Assembly: GCF_014805685.1 (NCBI RefSeq)
Contig: NC_060884.1
Coordinates: forward strand, 18,130,356-18,194,355
From: Silurus meridionalis
Lineage: Eukaryota; Chordata; Actinopteri; Siluriformes; Siluridae
Length of the DNA stretch: 64,000 bases
Direction: 5' to 3'
Shown piece after piece: positions 49,475 to 64,000 of this stretch. The notes below the pieces were generated by a model, which searched no databases, was not told the DNA's origin, and saw nothing but the letters and a program-made list of their open reading frames with translations. Made by a program: the position numbers and the translations under genes. Within the stretch, counting starts at the first letter, position 1, and the number at the start of each line of letters is the position of its first letter.

Positions 49475-50005
49475 CAGGGCAGTCTCACCCCAAAGCGTCA
49501 CATATCGACGCTGTGGATGTTGCGTCGGACGGCGTCCACATCCGACGCCGAGGGTACCCCCTTCGCGTCGCTTTTTGACGTAGAGAGACGGAACCTCCCC
49601 TCGCCTCGCTTTTCGACGCAGATGGTTGAGAGCCCGTGTGCTACACTTTTCAACGCAGATCGCTGTCCTATACACTGAATAAAGTATTATCTATCATAAT
49701 AAGTGTACAGGAATAATTTTTACATTTCGAAAAATCCTGAAGATGTCCGTAGCCCTAACCCTAACCCTAACCCAAACCCTAACCCAAACCCTAACCCTAA
49801 CCCGAACCCTAACCCTAACCCAAACCCTAACCGTAACCCGCAAATGGGGTTCCGTCCATCTGCGTCAAAAAGCGAAGCGAAGGGTTTCCCGTCCCTCTAC
49901 GTCAAAAAGCGACGCGAAGGGGGTACCCTCGGCGTCGGATGTGGACGCCGTCCGACGCAACATCCACAGCGTCGATATGTGACGCTGTGGGGTGAGACTG
50001 TGTTG
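49475..50005. mobile_element. hAT-like MITE with long inverted repeats and a telomere-type core
   Basis: The left arm starts CAGGGCAGTCTCACCCC; the right arm on the opposite strand starts CAACACAGTCTCACCCC. The arms then match almost perfectly for roughly 150 bp (about 49475-49626 and 49855-50005). TTTCAAT lies immediately outside both ends (49468-49474 and 50006-50012): a 7-bp direct repeat, or 8 bp with one mismatch, fitting a hAT-type insertion. Each arm has subterminal repeats of a CGTCGCTTTTTGACG-like motif and an internal hairpin GCGTCGGA...TCCGACGC. The core carries a CCCTAA array. No transposase is encoded. Confidence 0.75.
49752..49849. repeat. Degenerate telomere-type (CCCTAA)n array
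   Basis: About 15 hexamers in register, nine of them exact CCCTAA, the rest CCCAAA, CCCGAA or CCGTAA variants. It sits inside the element at 49475-50005, so its presence is explained by that element rather than by a chromosome end. Confidence 0.9.
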
Positions 50006-50277
50006 TTTCAATCTATCACTGGTGTATCATTTCCTGGCTCTTACACACCACAGATGTAGACTAGTTTATGAAGCAAACAATCAGCAAGACAGAAGGCAAA
50101 AAAGGTCGGGATAACGTGGATCAGACAGAGGGAGTCAGCGATGTAAATATGACTGAGAACAGAGACATTCCTGATCACCTGATAATCATCATCTTTTCTC
50201 TGCTTGTGTTTATATGGTGGATGTTCAGCCTGGATACATTCATTAGGTTACAATATTTTTAATTCGTTTTGCATTAA

Positions 50278-50420
50278 CCCAAGCCACTCTTAGTGCCGGT
50301 CCCAAGCTCGGATAAATAGGGAGGGTTGCGTTAGGAAGGGCATCCAGCGTAAAAACGTGCCAAATCAAGCATGCGGATGATCTGCTGTGGCGACCCCTGA
50401 TGGGAGAAGCCGAAAGAAAG
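50278..50420 (+). mobile_element. SINE body copy, 5'-truncated
   Basis: CCAAGCCACTCTTAGTGCCG through GGGAGAAGCCGAAAGAAAG; same family as the copies at 51602-51750 and (reverse) 6597-6845. Lacks the tRNA head. Confidence 0.65.
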
Positions 50421-50429
50421 GTTTTTTTT

Positions 50430-51443
50430 GTAGTAATATTAAATTTTGGCATATTAGGGATGTAAAAATTCAAACGCAAATTCATTTTAACAGCACTTAT
50501 TTTTATCAACGTGCGATTAATGCAGCATGCATCTCTTTTTGACCATTTTTATTAAAATTATAAATAAATAAATATAAAAATAAGATGAAATTAAAACCTT
50601 CAGTGCAACATAAGTTTATTCATGACATCCTTTCTTTAATCAGATATAAAATAAATAAATAAACTCCACCGAAAAATAATTGTAATCACTAAACATTTGT
50701 TTTACTGATGCACCAAGTAACAAATCAGCACCAAAATCCCCTATGATGCGCACATTTGGCAATTAACCCTCTGGGGTCAATAAACGCGCCGACGCGTTTT
50801 GTGCCATTTTTTTCTTTATAATGCCAAAACAAACGTACTCTTTTTCATCGTACAGATAGAAGAAATACATTAATCGAATCTGTAAAGGGTCTACTTGTAT
50901 TTGTAGACTCTCATAATAACAACAAAATGCTGTGCTTTTGTAAAATAAAGAAAACAGGCAGGGGGCGCTCATTGCAGTCTCTGTCATCTATTTTCACAAA
51001 CAAATAAAACAATCTGAATCTCAGTGAATACGTACTTCACAGACATAATAAATATATAAAGAGAAAGCTCGAAATGTCTACTTTTAAAAAAATTGAATAT
51101 TCTTTGATTATGTAATCCGTATGGAAGTTAGAAGCGGTACACTTTCTCCGGTATCACCTCGTTAACCATCCATGTGGAAACACTGCAAAAGTTCTGTTTG
51201 GTGTCTTGATGATTTACGTCATTTTAAACACCATAATTACATTTACAATGATATTTTGCCTTCATGCTCTATGCTGAGTATGGTTTCACTAATAATAATC
51301 ATACATTTGCATAAAGCATCCACATTTCTCCATGCACATGTTGATTATAGTATTAAAAACATATTAATTTATGGTACATTTAGATCAGATTAAAAATGTG
51401 TGATTAATTTGTGATTAAATATTTTAATTGATTGACAGCCCTA
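50430..51443. mobile_element. Probable non-autonomous DNA transposon, about 1 kb
   Basis: The right end on the opposite strand reads AGGGCTGTCAATCAATTAAA and then TTTAATCACAAATTAATCAC. I recognise this terminus from a very common fish repeat. The left end AGGGATGTAAAAATTCAAAC is a diverged match. Boundaries are approximate; no ORF. Confidence 0.45.
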
Positions 51444-51474
51444 ATATTAATATGATGTGAGGTCCAGTTACCAG

Positions 51475-51805
51475 CCTGACAGTAGTAAAGGCTACTTTTT
51501 ACTTAAGTACATGTCAGAGCCCATTTTTCTTTACTTTAACTTGAGTAAAAAAATTTAGTCAGTACTTTAACTTTTACCCGAGTATTTTAAAACATTAGTA
51601 TGTCCCCAGCCACTCTCAGTGCCGGTCCCAAGCCCGGATAAATTGGGGAGGGTTGCGTTAGGAAGGGCATCCAGCGTAAAAACATGTGCCAAATCAAACG
51701 TGCGGAGGATCCGCTGTGGCAACCCCTAACGGGAGAAGCCAAAAGAAAGTTTAGTATCTGTACTTCTACTTAAGTGGAGGATGGGTGTACTTTTGCCACC
51801 TCTGG
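51475..51805. mobile_element. MITE interrupted by a SINE
   Basis: Left half contains TACTTTTTACTTAAGTACAT; right half on the opposite strand reads CAGAGGTGGCAAAAGTACAC and then ACTTAAGTAGAAGTACAGAT, a terminus familiar from fish MITEs. The two halves are separated by the SINE copy at 51602-51750. Confidence 0.55.
51602..51750 (+). mobile_element. SINE body copy with target-site duplication, nested in a MITE
   Basis: Flanked by TTAGTAT at 51595-51601 and 51751-51757, a 7-bp direct repeat expected for L1-type endonuclease insertion. Very similar to the copy at 50278-50420. Confidence 0.7.
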
Positions 51806-54199
51806 TCAGGTGTTTTCAGTCATTCAACTCCAGCCACTTGACACACTGACATGCTTTAAAATGATCATACATCATTACACTTAAATAAACAGGCTAGATG
51901 CATACATACTTGCTTAGAAAGAGTATAAATCTTTTCTAAATGAGCACTGGCTATGAAAGGTAAACTTTTTGTTTAGTTTAAGAATTGTGAAATGGAAATC
52001 ATTGAATTGCTCTTTTTGTATTTGTGCCTTGTAAAACATCTTAACACATGCCTACATTTATTTTAAAGTGCCTTTGCCACTCTTTCCATGTTGAAACAGT
52101 TAAGCATTTCTACTCTCTGTGCCAGTCGCTATCATTGCTTCACTATGGTTAAAAGCATTATACAGTGGGTTTCTGTTTGAGTGTCTATGTGTAACTAGGA
52201 CAAAAGGCAACATTTTAATCCTGGAGTTAGACAGTCTATAATTGCAGTGTTCGAGTAAGGGGCTTTTAGCATCTTTCTACTGTAATCCCTCCATCACAGA
52301 GTCCCACATCCCAACACAACACAGAGTAAAGCAGCATGACCTGTGCATTAGAAGGTTACAGTAGGTCACGAGTAAACTGTATTAATTGCTCATAATACAA
52401 CTAACATAGATACATATATGTATCAGTAGTGTGTGACCAGCTAACAATTGACATTTTAATTAATACGGAAATTCCCTCTCATTTTAAACAAGCAAATATT
52501 GCACCCAGACAGCACAGAGTACAACAACTCTGGTCTTCCCTCCCTAATGTTCTTGTCACAGTAGTGTGTATTTATGTGTGATGTGGAGGAAGAAAAGGGG
52601 CTAAATTTAAACACCCTCCTGAATAATTATGTGGATATTCTTAAATACCATCTTTCCCAAAAATAACTTTGAGATGGGATGCCTTTACATTACTAGGAAT
52701 TAAAATTTTTTTGCATGTGCATTGTTATAGCCTTAGTGAGAAGGTTGACCTGTGTTTATCCCCCAAGCATTGGTCTGGTCTCTGGGCAGCACAGTATGTG
52801 CCATATTATTATTGTAATATATCAAATATATCTAAGTCATCATTTGGGAAATTGTACAAAGTCTATTATCTGTAAAGCATTTTATTTTACAACTAAATTT
52901 AGTGAACATAAAGATTAGTTTTAATAGTAGCAGTCTTTACTGTTCCGTTACACATAAGGTCTTTAAAGTGGTGCACAGTGTGATCAGATGACACATGCAA
53001 TGTTGCAATGTGTGAGACAAGCTAGTGACCCTGTGTTGACAGCAGAGACAGGTGGAGGTCAAAGACGTCAAAAGCAACCATGTGGAGGTTTTGCCATTCT
53101 GGACCAATAATATTTTAGTGAAATGAAATTTAATAGAGTAAAAGAAATGGGTACTTGTTACTCGTTTCTCAATTAAAAATTAACTGATTCTCTGGGATAT
53201 ACAGTAAATATGTTAAACCTAAACATTCTCAAAGTATTAACCAAAGAAATTTTAATATAAGTAAGACAGATAGTTGTTGACATCCACAACAAATACATAA
53301 GCATTTAGATGTATGATTAAGCCATACTCATTAGAGTGTGCATAGCATGCTGCTTGAGCGTAGAAAGATGTCTCTCTGGTACTCTTCAGTTTGAGGATTC
53401 AATTTGTTGAATATTGTTGAAGGCACTCAGGAGAATATTAAATTAAACAAAAACTTTAAAATGTAATGGCAAACTATGACGGAATAGGCTGGGGATATTA
53501 AACACTTTTAAAATGTATTACCCTCCTGAGTTCCTCAAATTTCTTCAACAAAACCACATATTTTGTTTTGTTCAAAAGTCTGGAACAGTTAACATTTTGC
53601 CAGTGATTGGATCCAATTGCAATAGAGAGGCAGAGGGTGAGGAAGGCAAAAAATAGAGAAAATTCAAATCTGTACTGTGTATTTGATTCCGTAGATGAAC
53701 TCTTAGATTCTCTGACCACAAGACACATGTGTATTTACAGTTCTTATAACAATTGGCATTAAGTGCAGATGCCTCTTTATGTTCTCAGGGAAGCTGTTTT
53801 TCCTCCAAACAGCTGGATGTTAAGGCGCATCAAATTGCAACAATGAGAGAAAACAGAAACACATTAGTAATATAAAATATTCTACATGGAGGAGGGGTCC
53901 AAGTTTTTGTGCAACTAATCCATGAATTTTAGACATTACAAAATAGTTTATAAAATATTCGTTGTGGAGGTACCTTTGTGCTTGTGCTTATTTTGAGCTC
54001 TACCGAAAAAACGCTTTTCTGCTCATTTCTATTTTTCATAAAGCTTGCTCATTTGTCCTTTTTCCATGAAAGCTGCCAATAATCTTTGCCCATGTTACTG
54101 TAACTGTTTGCTTCAGCTGTTTTGCATTGTGGCTTTTGCACAGCCACCTTTTTGAACCGGTGCCAGTAGCATTTCCTTCGGCGTCGTTAAGATAAAGAC

Positions 54200-54480
54200 G
54201 GGAAGGAAAACCTGGAAATTGAATTTTCCGCTGCTCCGGCGTCCACGCGCTGACATCCAAAACACAAGCAGCACTCGTGCGGTGACGCCTGGCCACCGAG
54301 CCCCGCCCCGAGTCTGCGTCTACCAATCGGATCGCGCGTACTGGACGAGCCCTCGCGCCCTGCCTCTCATTCTCGGCCCTGTAAGCGCGCTGTTCAGTCA
54401 CGTGTCCCAGACATAGTACAACTACAGAGCCGAGTATCTGGCCAGTAGTGTGTAGCAACACCGCGCGCGAGGGGCTTCAA
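54200..54480 (+). promoter_or_regulatory. klf15: Probable klf15 promoter, CpG-rich
   Basis: A GC- and CpG-rich block in AT-rich DNA ends about 110 nt before a good donor (54587/54588). It contains a GC box CCCCGCCCC (54301-54309), a CCAAT box (54323-54327) and a CACGTG E-box (54399-54404), which fits a promoter for the klf15 leader exon. Confidence 0.6.
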
Positions 54481-54587
54481 GGGCAAGTTCAGCCATACTT
54501 ATACACAGTGCAAAAAAAAAAAAAAAAAAAAAGGGGAAAAAAACTGAAAGATTGTTGCCTTTATAAACGACTGCCGGAAATAAACGG
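54440..54587 (+). other. klf15: Probable klf15 non-coding first exon
   Basis: Ends at donor ACGG|GTAAGAGG and is followed by an acceptor GGTGTAG at 55901-55906 leading into the klf15 leader. The 5' edge is a guess; transcript data would define it. Confidence 0.4.
54512..54532. repeat. Poly(A) run
   Basis: About 20 consecutive A in the proposed klf15 leader exon. Confidence 0.9.
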
Positions 54588-55584
54588 GTAAGAGGCTCTA
54601 CCCAATATTCCCTTTTTTGCTTCTTTGGATTATATATCTGATTTCTGCTTTCGTATGCTACAGCACGCGCGTGCTGCCTCGGACGAAAACATGTTTACGT
54701 TGAAGAGCTTGAGGTGGAGTATCGTCTCGTGAATACTGTTCACACTTCTGTGTTCGGATTTTCGAATCCTATTAAGCGCAGTATTGTTGAGTGGATCCCA
54801 ATTTAAAACATCGTACGCTTGAAATCAATAATATATAAAACTTGCAATCATGAAAACTGTCACTCATGTGCATGGTATCGAATGTGTATTACATGCAACA
54901 TTTAAATGCAAGCGTTTTAATATGCATGAATGCATGCATGTCCGGTGCATTTAGATTAAAATCAGTGTAAAGTGCACGCTGATAAAAATGAAAAGGTTGC
55001 ATTAGCTGTTGATTAGCCTGCGTAACCTGCTACTTCTTGCGTTGGGCGCTGGTTAAAGCTAATGTGTTGCATGTAAGGTGATGCAGCCCACGCGGGTGAC
55101 TGGAGCTCTATTAAAAGTGCTGCGTGCTCGCTGTTCAACGTGTTGACAGTTTGTGAGTGGCGCACAGGGGTTACTGTCGGTCACACAGCCAGGCAGAGGA
55201 AAACACACAATGGTGGCCGAGAAGAGGAATTCACTTTCAGTCAGAGTGATAATTATAGCCTCTTCTCATTTGTCCCACCTTCAAATATTTAATTAAGAAA
55301 TTGCTAAATGTCTTTAGATACTACCACTAGTGATAGAACACACCACTTCAAACGCTTTATCGCTTTCTTACAATTCACAAATAATTAATTGTCGAACGTT
55401 CTATTTCAGCCACCCATGTATATTTTCCGCCATTTCTTTCGCCTTAAGAGGTTTGTTGCTATGCAAAAAAAAAAAAGTATTAATATTGTTATTTAGCAAA
55501 TAAATTTTTTATGTCAACCCTGTCAGCAAGCGGGTAGTTTGAGACGTCTAATAATTCTCATAATACTATAACTAAATATATAAA

Positions 55585-55591
<7 letters not shown>

Positions 55592-55617
<26 letters not shown>
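55592..55617. repeat. (TA)n microsatellite
   Basis: Short TA run in the klf15 first intron. Confidence 0.9.
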
Positions 55618-55929
55618 GTAAATATATAGTACATCTCGAAGAGAAAACTCCACAACGCATTAATGAATCAGCTTTGCATTTGCCCGCCATCTAGCGGCAG
55701 AAACAATAAATAAGTGGCTATATTTGTTTACATGTCACATTTCCAAATGCCTGAGTAGCAAGGATATAAGATTATGGAATTGATTTTGATTTTTTGATTT
55801 CATTGATTGTTTCTACATGATCTAAACCTGAAATCAAAAGCTTTTGCATAAAAAAATAATGATGTGTTTATATTGACATCTGATCCTCTTTCCTCTCTTG
55901 GTGTAGGTGCAGCCTGGAGCTTTTGTTGT

Positions 55930-56007
55930 ATGTGTGAATCACGATATTTCTTTCTTGCTGTGAGAAAAAACAGCATTCTCACTTTACATGGACTCACATC
56001 CATCTAG
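55930..56007 (+). CDS. klf15 upstream ORF 1 (25 codons)
   Basis: ATG at 55930 opens a short ORF ending in TAG at 56005-56007 within the klf15 leader exon. It overlaps uORF 2 in another frame. Translation is unproven. Confidence 0.35.
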   Translation: MCESRYFFLAVRKNSILTLHGLTSI

Positions 56008-56080
56008 CCTGAGGAAGAGGAATTTAATCTTCACCCAAGGGGAAGCTGTTTGTAAATTTTATATCAAGGGGAAATTATAG
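55988..56080 (+). CDS. klf15 upstream ORF 2 (30 codons)
   Basis: ATG at 55988, TAG at 56078-56080, ending 3 nt before the klf15 ATG. The peptide begins MDSHPSSLRKRN. This geometry would allow termination-reinitiation; translation is unproven. Confidence 0.35.
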   Translation: MDSHPSSLRKRNLIFTQGEAVCKFYIKGKL

Positions 56081-56083
56081 GGA

Positions 56084-61349
<5,266 letters not shown>

Positions 61350-62469
61350 TTTCACCCCTGTTGCTCTCACTGAGCTACAAAATCACAACCCATTTGATGT
61401 GTGTCAACTGGTGAGAGGAAATTGATGGACATTTAAGAAGTACCATGTCTGAGCTTTTGCCCTTATATTTATAGTGTTTTAAGTTAAATCTCAGTGGCAC
61501 AATGTATTGTCATCTTTGGTGCTACTGTACATTCTGTATGGATTACTACGAAGAGCAGAACGGCATTAATACAGACTGTGCTAACTGAGATCAGGTGAAT
61601 TTGAATAAGCTACGGGAATGTGAGTGCAGAATGACAAAAGAAATGAAAAAAAAAAAAACAAGCACAGTTTCCATTGTACATGTTTAATATGTACACCTTC
61701 AATCAGTGTTGAAAATCTCATTTTTTGCTTTTAAGGCAAGCTGTTTTGTAAAAAAAAAAAAGAAAAAAAAGGAAAAAAAAGAAAACGGTGTTTGTATTTT
61801 TTTAATAATGTTGCATCTTAATGACTCTGCTGTGTTTTTTTTGCCTTAGTCAACCACACAGCTCTTATCTCAGGTCTGATTTGGGTGCTTGGGACACTGT
61901 AAATCCAGTCTCAGCATTTCATAACAATGAGGCTTAAGGTGACACAATCGAACTTTGAGAGATAACTGAAAAGTGTTAATCATTTATACTGTTTTGTTAG
62001 CACTCGTAACAATAACACTAAATGAGAGTCATTCGAAATTTGTAAGTACATGGAGCATTTGAAACAAGTGTCTTCTCTTTCTGTTTCATTATTTTATTTA
62101 CTGTCACACAAAATATTCCTCCAAACTCCAGCATGCTACCGGAATACATACAGATCATTGCATTACTAATGCTGGTGCTACATACTTCTACTCCAACCAA
62201 CTACCCCCCCCCTGGAACACACATACACATACAAATATGAGCATGAACATAAATCATTGTAGCTGTTACTGTCAGTGAACAAAAAGTGGTCAAGAAAAAT
62301 GGGTTTTGTTACAGTGTATACTGTAACTTTGCAACGGTTACACATCAGCAGGTTTGTGTTCATTTATGTTTGTTAGGAAAGTCGGGTAAGTGATGTAGAC
62401 ATACCGAGGTGCTTGTGGCTGAAATAGGCAAAAGCACAGTAGTGTTGGTGCCATGTTTTATTTAGTGTT

Positions 62470-62505
62470 ATTATAATTATTATTATTATTATTATTATTA
62501 TTATT
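62470..62505. repeat. (TTA)n microsatellite
   Basis: Trinucleotide run in the klf15 3' UTR. Confidence 0.9.
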
Positions 62506-62805
62506 GGGGCACCTCTGGAAGTTGGAAGACTTGCTTCCTTATCTGTTTCATGTGTGTTTTCTTTTGGATCAAGGGGCCCACTGTATATATATAATGGCAT
62601 TCCTTTCATTCATAGAATGAATATTATGAATACTTGTTAAAACACAGGTGTTTTTAGCCACATCCTATGAATGTATGTAAATAAACCCTGTATGATTGTA
62701 AGGGTGGGAAGGCTAATAGGCAAATCAAACAAAGGGAAATTGTTGTTTGTGCTAAATACTTTTTTGTGTAATCCTAAATGTGTACATATGTGTTTCCATA
62801 CATAA

Positions 62806-62806
<1 letters not shown>

Positions 62807-62846
<40 letters not shown>
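62807..62846. repeat. (TA)n microsatellite
   Basis: TA run about 45 nt upstream of the klf15 poly(A) signal. Confidence 0.95.
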
Positions 62847-62847
<1 letters not shown>

Positions 62848-62891
62848 TTTTTTGTTTTGTTTCCCCCCCTTGTACACTGAATTCATTTACA

Positions 62892-62897
62892 AATAAA
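62892..62897 (+). promoter_or_regulatory. klf15: Candidate poly(A) signal of klf15
   Basis: AATAAA followed about 20 nt later by a T/G-rich stretch (TGTTGCTTTTGTTGTGGCTG), the expected cleavage context. Confidence 0.6.
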
Positions 62898-62915
62898 ACA
62901 TTTAAATGTAGATAA

Positions 62916-63915
62916 CTGTTGCTTTTGTTGTGGCTGTCTCTATACTCTAAAAAATGTCAAATCAATCCAGTGTCTAGCTAGATAGAGATTTTCTCAAAAA
63001 TGTCTTAAAATGTAGAGACTATACTGCAACATTTGTGATATTTCCAGCTTTAGCATGCATTACTATGATATTCAATGAAGCAAAATTCTGACATCAACTA
63101 TAAGAAAATGTCTGCAAAAAATAAATGTTAATTTGTAGTTTTCAACCGTGTTTAATGTTAAGCAGTCTAGTTAACGAGAATAATAAATTAATTAGTTAAT
63201 AAAGAAATACATTATTAAAAAGACAGAGTTTACAATGCCCTATGGGAATTAAACAGAGATTGTACATTCATATAAGCAACAACATTCTTTATTTTTAAAC
63301 ATGCAGAGGTTTTAATTGACAGCCTTTAGCTTAGTTAAACATAGACAAGCTCATTTCAGATGTGGAAGATTTTTCCTAACTGTTAGAGTTAAATGACTAT
63401 ACATCAGAGTGTACATAACAATTCTCAGAACGTTTGTTTTGCATTAGCTCTTCCCTTCCAGTATTGGACGCAGTGCTTGCAATGTTGTGTAAAATGCTGA
63501 GTCACTGGCCATAAGGGAAGAGTCAAAGTCATACGTGAACTCACTAAACAGTGAGTTAAATGTGATTTAAGAAAAGCACAAAAAAGAACATAACTTAAAA
63601 CAAAACATTTTTATAATGGACAAAACGCCATCATATAAGCAAATGTGTGTAAGCTAAAATTTGTGTTGGTATTTTCCATAACAATCCTAAATAGCCAGTA
63701 ATGAACTCTTAAAGAAATCAAAATAACATCTTGCAAAATGTCACATAACAGTGAATTGTTGCAGCTTAATTAATTACAATTAGTTAATAATTACCTTGCA
63801 ATAAATTACAGGGTGCACTCAGCATATTAGATCCAATTAGATATAGGAATGTGGGCTAATTTCCTCCTAAATGAGGTCCCTAGGTTTCTAACCACTGTTA
63901 CATATAAACAATTAC
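62916..63915. other. Intergenic DNA downstream of klf15
   Basis: AT-rich, no ORF, repeat or RNA gene recognised. Confidence 0.6.
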
Positions 63916-64000
63916 ACTATTTGACCAAAAGTTTGTGAATACATGATCAATCATATGTGCTTTTTGATCAAACCACTCAAGACTTGGTCACCCATTTTTG
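63916..64000. mobile_element. Start of a Tc1-like repeat, cut by the window end
   Basis: CTATTTGACCAAAAGTTTGT followed by a CATATGTGCTTTTTGATCAA stretch resembles the terminus of a fish Tc1-like non-autonomous element. Only the first 85 nt are visible. Confidence 0.45.

Larger units (their letters stand above)
47500..54200. other. Intergenic region between cfap100 and klf15
   Basis: Head-to-head spacer with no supported gene. It holds the telomere-repeat element (49475-50005), two SINE body copies, an AT-rich dispersed element (about 50430-51443) and a MITE (51475-51805). 47500-49460 and 51810-54200 show nothing I recognise; regulatory elements of klf15 may lie there. Confidence 0.65.
61350..62915 (+). 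other. klf15: klf15 3' UTR
   Basis: From the stop codon to just past AATAAA at 62892-62897, about 1.55 kb. It contains A-rich runs (61647-61660, 61750-61783), a (TTA)n run (62470-62505) and a (TA)n run (62807-62846). The UTR end is inferred from the poly(A) signal only. Confidence 0.55.

Noticed and set aside
49752..49849. Interstitial telomere marking an ancestral chromosome fusion
   Set aside because: The array is bounded symmetrically by inverted repeats and target duplications, so transposition explains it more simply.
49703..50059. 118-codon ORF with an Asn-Pro repeat
   Set aside because: The repeat is the translation of the CCCTAA array, and the rest is the inverted repeat arm.
54036..54461. 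141-codon minus-strand ORF in the GC-rich klf15 promoter
   Set aside because: An Arg/Ala-rich composition is expected from CpG-rich DNA, and no domain is visible. A divergent transcript is possible but unsupported.

Overview
The window is nuclear DNA of a teleost fish. It is AT-rich, with GT-AG introns, dense (CA)n, (TA)n, (GATA)n and (TTTTC)n microsatellites, tRNA-derived SINEs, and Tc1-like and hAT-like transposon relics of kinds common in fish genomes. An ostariophysan fish such as a catfish is plausible, but I cannot fix the species from sequence alone. No viral, plasmid, CRISPR or bacterial-type operon signal was seen.

Four protein-coding genes can be built exon by exon with consistent splice phases. 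(1) 7407-25443, + strand: the last 14 coding exons of a copine of the CPNE9/5/8 group, most like CPNE9; the N-terminal C2A exons lie upstream of the window. (2) 31745-37908, + strand: zxdc, nine coding exons, ten C2H2 zinc fingers, 1221 residues. (3) 46139-38998, - strand: cfap100 (CCDC37), 14 coding exons plus a probable non-coding first exon near 47222; an apparent 1-nt deletion breaks the frame in exon 7. (4) 56084-61349, + strand: klf15, two coding exons, 497 residues, with a non-coding first exon near 54587.

zxdc and cfap100 are tail to tail about 1.1 kb apart. cfap100 and klf15 are head to head about 7-8 kb apart. The order ZXDC-CFAP100-KLF15 matches human 3q21. A CPNE9-like gene beside it does not match the human map, where CPNE9 is on 3p25. 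The genes do not form a pathway: they are a calcium-dependent membrane-binding protein, two nuclear zinc-finger transcription factors and a ciliary inner-dynein-arm regulator.

The most unusual object is at 49475-50005. It is a 531-bp element with inverted repeats of about 150 bp, flanked by a 7-bp direct repeat, and its centre carries a degenerate telomere-type CCCTAA array. Other points worth checking are an X-box-like RFX site just upstream of the cfap100 first exon, two upstream ORFs in the klf15 leader (one ending 3 nt before the start codon), a tandem pair of LTR-like units at 26054-27014, a local duplication inside cfap100 introns, and a SINE nested in a MITE at 51475-51805.
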